DNA from: Diplonema japonicum
Lineage: Eukaryota; Euglenozoa; Diplonemea; Diplonemida; Diplonemidae
Assembly: GCA_964019335.1 (NCBI GenBank)
Contig: OZ025659.1
Location: 62,001 to 126,000 of the forward strand
Length of the DNA: 64,000 nucleotides
Direction: 5' to 3'
The notes below the pieces were generated by a model, which saw only the letters and a list, made by a program, of their open reading frames with translations, searched no databases and was not told where the DNA came from. This document shows, piece by piece, positions 61,027-64,000 of this stretch. The position numbers and the translations under genes were made by a program. The stretch's first letter is position 1. Each line of letters starts with the position of its first letter.

Positions 61027-62410
61027 CAGGTTAGTTTCATAAATTCTCAAAGTAGACCCCCTTAGTTTTTCAAAATGTTCAAATCCGGACCCCTTAGTTT
61101 CGGAAATACCCAACTTGGGCCCCCTATGTTTCATAAATTGCTAACAACATTTTTTTTCACCCCAACATTTCCTACAGCTCTTTTTCCATCATTATATCAC
61201 AAAAACCAATCCTTTTAAAATGCCTACATTCAAAGATTGTTGCTGATGCGGTTTTCTCGGACATGGCTGAGGCGCGAAGAGAGGCCTTGCCTAGCTCAAA
61301 CCGGCTTTACCCGTTGTGTTTCAGTATTGTGGTTTCCGAGGATGTAGATTCTTGGAAATACCACCTGCGACAGACATCATTGAGGTTCAAGCTTGACGGT
61401 GCTGTCGTGGTCACGGACAGGCAAAAGGGCTTACCTGAGGCACTTCCTGAGATGCTGCCGAACTGCCACCACATGATGTGTATCAATCACATTGCGGGCA
61501 ACATCAGGGTTAAGTTCAACTCCAAATGTGACAACTTGATCTGGAAAGCTGCGAAGGCCTCCCGTGAGAACTTCGACGCTGTTATGGATGAGGTATGCCC
61601 TCGTTGCTGGGCTTTTTTTTTCTTTTTTTAGTTCGATGAAGAAGTGGCAGAGTACCTGAGAGCCATTGACCCCACCAAATGGGCTGACTCGCACTTCCCC
61701 ACCTGCCGTTTTGGAGTTTACACCCCCAATAGCATTAACAAGGTACGCTACCTCCCACCCCCCTCTTTTAAGGTTCTAAAAGAACCAAGATGCAGCACAG
61801 TGCTAGGTCTGGTGAAGGGCATTCGTGACTATGTCACAAGCACGTTTGCAAGTAGGCGGGGGGAGCACGATGGGCTGCAGGTGAATGAACCTGTTCCTTG
61901 CGTGAAAAAGGTTGTGGAGGGGAACATGGCAAGCGCTAGCGGGTGCAAGGTTGTTTTCTCCTTTTTTTTAAAACGCCCAATAGGTCTTGCGCTTAGGTGA
62001 CGGGAAGCACCAAGTCGACTTTACCGCCCAACTTCAAGAAAGTAATCTTTTACACAGGAAGACACCTTCGACGCAGCCCTCTAAGAAGTAGCCTTGGTTA
62101 CCCGGGCTGTCTTTTTCTTTTCCTTTCAAGTTGCCTATTGTCAAGGAACATGCGCACAACCTTGTTGAGCATCAATGAAACATAGGGGACCTAAGCGGGT
62201 AATTTGTGAAACTATGGGGGGTTTTTTGAGCATTTTGGAAACTAAGGGGTTGACTTTGAGCGATTTCCCGCCGTAGGGGCCTAGTTAGGGCATTTAAAAC
62301 CTGGGGGGGTGTACTTTGAACACTTTGGAAACCTAGGGGGCGGGATTTGAGCGTTTTGAAGACTTAGGGGGTGGACTTTGAGCATTTTGGAAACCTAGGG
62401 GTCAAGTTAG
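61027..62410 (+). mobile_element. Mutator-like element with tandem-repeat inverted ends
   Basis: The left flank (61027-61142) holds three units of about 31 bp of the type TTTCATAAATTCTCAAAG...CCCCCTTAG. The right flank (about 62180-62404) holds six or seven inverted units of the type CTAGGGG...ACTTTGAGCATTTTGGAAA. The two arrays are inverted relative to each other and enclose a transposase gene. Target duplications could not be identified. No other sequence in the window has these units. Confidence 0.7.
61210..62090 (+). pseudogene. Mutator-like (MULE) transposase, partial
   Basis: The plus frame reads KIVADAVFSDMAEARREAL (first catalytic Asp in VAD), then RLYPLCFSIVVSEDVDSW, then VVVTDRQKGLPEALPEML (second Asp in DRQ), and CHHMMCINHIAGNIRVKF, the MULE C/H motif. 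Three GT-AG introns of 39, 30 and 34 nt (61593-61631, 61743-61772, 61950-61983) join FDEEVAEYLRAIDPTKWADS and GVYTPNSINK to the rest in frame. It ends at the start of a SWIM-like segment (VLRLGDGKHQVDFTA). The N-terminal third and the zinc-binding C-terminus are absent, so it is probably inactive. Confidence 0.75.
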
Positions 62411-62491
62411 GACAAGTTAGGGCTCTACCCCCCCCTTTTTTTTTAAAGCTTTTACAGAAAAAAAAAAAGAAAAAAAAGGGGGTTTTATTTT

Positions 62492-62974
62492 TCATTTCCA
62501 GCCAGCAGGCCGTCGGGTTTCCATGGTTGTCAGATGTATCTGACCGCAGCCCCGTTCCTCTAGTAACGTTTCGAAAGAGGGCACCACCAACCAGATATTC
62601 GAATTGTGTGCCACCCTCGGCAGGAATGAGAATGAGTTTGCCAGCCTGCTTGAGATTACGATATCTTCTGGCGGTTCGTTGGACTCGGCGATTTCCGCTA
62701 CTTTTATTACCATGCTGATGTGTGTGGGGGGTTTTTTGTCATTCTCTTTTCGCCGAGCCTGTACCTGGACTGGTTCGTAACCCCATCTGCATGTGTCTCG
62801 GAGTGCTCCAGGAGAGGCGCCGCCCCACTGCCTGTACGCGTATTTCTCATGTGCTCTCCCTATTTCTTGTTGGATTTTTTTGGTCAGCCTGCCCAAGTCC
62901 TTCACCCCCGCTACTTGCCTTTCAAGGTCTACAAGGACCGCAACTCTTTTTAATGCTGTAGTCGTTTTCAGCAT
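62492..62974 (-). CDS. Possible NYN-like protein
   Basis: The product is 160 residues, ATG at 62974 after a T-rich (A-rich on the coding strand) leader. KRVAVLVDLERQ resembles the first strand and Asp of NYN/PIN-like nucleases. A helix (LTKKIQQEIGRAHEKYAY) is followed by TCRWGYEPVQVQ, then PEDIVISSRLANSFSFLP and IWLVVPSFETLLEE, which follow the order of NYN strands and helices. The expected second and third Asp residues are not clear, so activity is doubtful. It is short and next to transposon DNA, so it might be a fragment. Confidence 0.42.
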   Translation of the reverse strand: MLKTTTALKRVAVLVDLERQVAGVKDLGRLTKKIQQEIGRAHEKYAYRQWGGASPGALRDTCRWGYEPVQVQARRKENDKKPPTHISMVIKVAEIAESNEPPEDIVISSRLANSFSFLPRVAHNSNIWLVVPSFETLLEERGCGQIHLTTMETRRPAGWK

Positions 62975-63673
62975 TTTTTTTTTTTTTGGCGGTTTCCTTT
63001 TTTTTGGGGGGTTTTTTTTGCGGTGAATCATTGGGGGAAATATAAAAAAAAAAAAAGGAAAACAACGTATATCTCGATCAGTGTGGAAGGTGAAAAAAAA
63101 GTTTTTTTACTGTAAGTGAAAGAAGTAAGAAAAAGAAATGTCGGCCTCTTACAGTATGCCCCGAGCGGGGGGGGGGGGGGGGGGGAACCAGAAATGAAAA
63201 AAAAAGAAAAAAAAAAAAGACATTTATGAATAATATTCGATTTGGGGATAAAATAAATCACTATGATGGAAAAGGTATTCAAACCACCGGTGGTGTGGTG
63301 CAAATGAATTTAAGGGAAAGATTAGGATTACAGTAAAAAGAAAAAGAAAAACCAAAAAAAAAAAAGATTTTAGGTGAGACCGGAGAAAGAAAACAGGGGG
63401 GAAATAAAAAGGGTAGGTTCTTTTTCTCCCCCCCCTTTCTCCACTGGGTTTTTCCCACCCGGCCAGAATAGTTACTGCTTAATGTAGGGGGGGGAAAAAA
63501 GAAAAGAAATTAAAAAAAGGAGGGGGGTGGTTTTTTTTCCCATTCTTTTTTCTCACCCTTCTCCACGTTTCCTTCTTTCTTTGTTTTTTTTTTCCTTCTT
63601 ATAATCTCCAATCTCCTTGATTTTTTTCATTTCACCCTCCCCCTCCTTCCGCTCAAGTACGAGAGAAAAAAAA

Positions 63674-63708
<35 letters not shown>

Positions 63709-63786
63709 AAAAAAAAAAATGACTAAAAAATTATCGGAAAAAAAAGAAAAAAGAAAAATAAAAACACACTTTTTCCAACTTTCCCA
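62975..63786. other. Intergenic low-complexity stretch
   Basis: A, G and T runs with little mixed sequence, including a G run near 63168-63185 and an A run near 63680-63704. No gene seen. Confidence 0.65.
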
Positions 63787-63962
63787 CTACTGGAACTGAA
63801 ACATGCGGGAGTAGGCCATGGACTTCTTACCGGGATGGGGCTGCGAAGTGAAAACTGTGTAGGATGGCCGGAAGTCAGGGTGCTTCAAGGTGATGAACGC
63901 AGCCTTGTTCCCCACAGTGTCGCAATAATTAGGGGCACTGAAAACCGTGATACACTTACCAC
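63787..63962 (-). CDS. PP5-type Ser/Thr phosphatase, C-terminal exon (partial)
   Basis: The last exon encodes 58 complete residues and starts after a CAG acceptor at 63963-63965. GKCITVFSAPNYCDTVGNKA is the conserved last motif of PPP-family phosphatases, with the N-Y-C step before the C-terminal helix. TVFTSQPHPGKKSMAYSRMF matches the tail of PP5 (P-H-P, then P-M-A-Y). PP5 has an N-terminal TPR domain that binds Hsp90; here it would lie beyond the window edge. The intron at the edge is mostly an A run on the coding strand. Confidence 0.85.
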
Positions 63963-63966
63963 CTGC

Positions 63967-64000
<34 letters not shown>

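Overview
This is a eukaryotic nuclear window, most likely from a euglenozoan and probably a diplonemid. The ATP synthase alpha subunit (27861-29679) is euglenozoan in type and ends in the same C-terminal peptide I know from kinetoplastid alpha subunits. Beta-tubulin is also close to kinetoplastid tubulin. Every host gene that could be assigned with confidence reads on the minus strand, which suggests one directional gene cluster spanning the window. Unlike kinetoplastids, many genes contain short GT-AG introns (about 38-61 nt). Gene boundaries have long A/T and G/C homopolymers, often a pyrimidine tract, then AG, then an A-rich leader, then ATG, as expected for spliced-leader trans-splicing. 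The organism, the trans-splicing and the exact ends of some genes are inferences. No spliced-leader RNA, tRNA or rRNA gene was recognised.

1-32 kb holds a dense row of conserved minus-strand genes. In coordinate order they are: a cullin N-terminus (cut by the window edge), a UBL-UAS-UBX protein, a chaperone-type TPR protein, an NFD4-type major facilitator, a MORN protein, a LYR-motif protein, a type I surface protein, splicing factor SF3b14/p14, a LAMTOR3-like roadblock protein, a large repeat protein, an AN1 zinc-finger protein, HMG-CoA synthase, a tektin-like protein, three uncharacterised proteins, ATP synthase alpha, SKP1 and a divergent SKP1-like protein. One candidate plus-strand gene sits at 9264-9649.

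32-54 kb continues the cluster with a TylF-type methyltransferase, a PH-PDZ-EDR2_C lipid-binding protein, a TraB protein, IFT22/RABL5, a small uncharacterised protein, beta-tubulin, a small secreted protein, an EF-hand protein, a Cys-rich secreted protein, a GBP-type GTPase and alpha-SNAP. It is interrupted by a TTAA-flanked transposon (32263-34047), by an inverted-repeat element inside the EDR2-like intron, and by a 225-bp direct repeat near 44.5-45.2 kb.

54-63 kb is an accessory block rich in mobile DNA. It has a piggyBac-type element with an internally deleted transposase, a metallophosphatase gene with a 177-bp duplicated fragment upstream, a zinc-knuckle transposase remnant, a frame-broken surface-protein pseudogene, a truncated copy of the 32-kb element, and a Mutator-like transposase flanked by inverted arrays of a roughly 31-bp repeat. 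Host genes resume at the right edge with a possible NYN-like protein and the C-terminus of a PP5-type phosphatase.

Two functional themes recur. The first is cilium and flagellum (MORN, tektin-like, IFT22, beta-tubulin, RIIa-like docking domain). The second is ubiquitin and proteostasis (cullin, SKP1, SKP1-like, UBX, AN1). In a directional cluster, neighbouring genes need not share a pathway.
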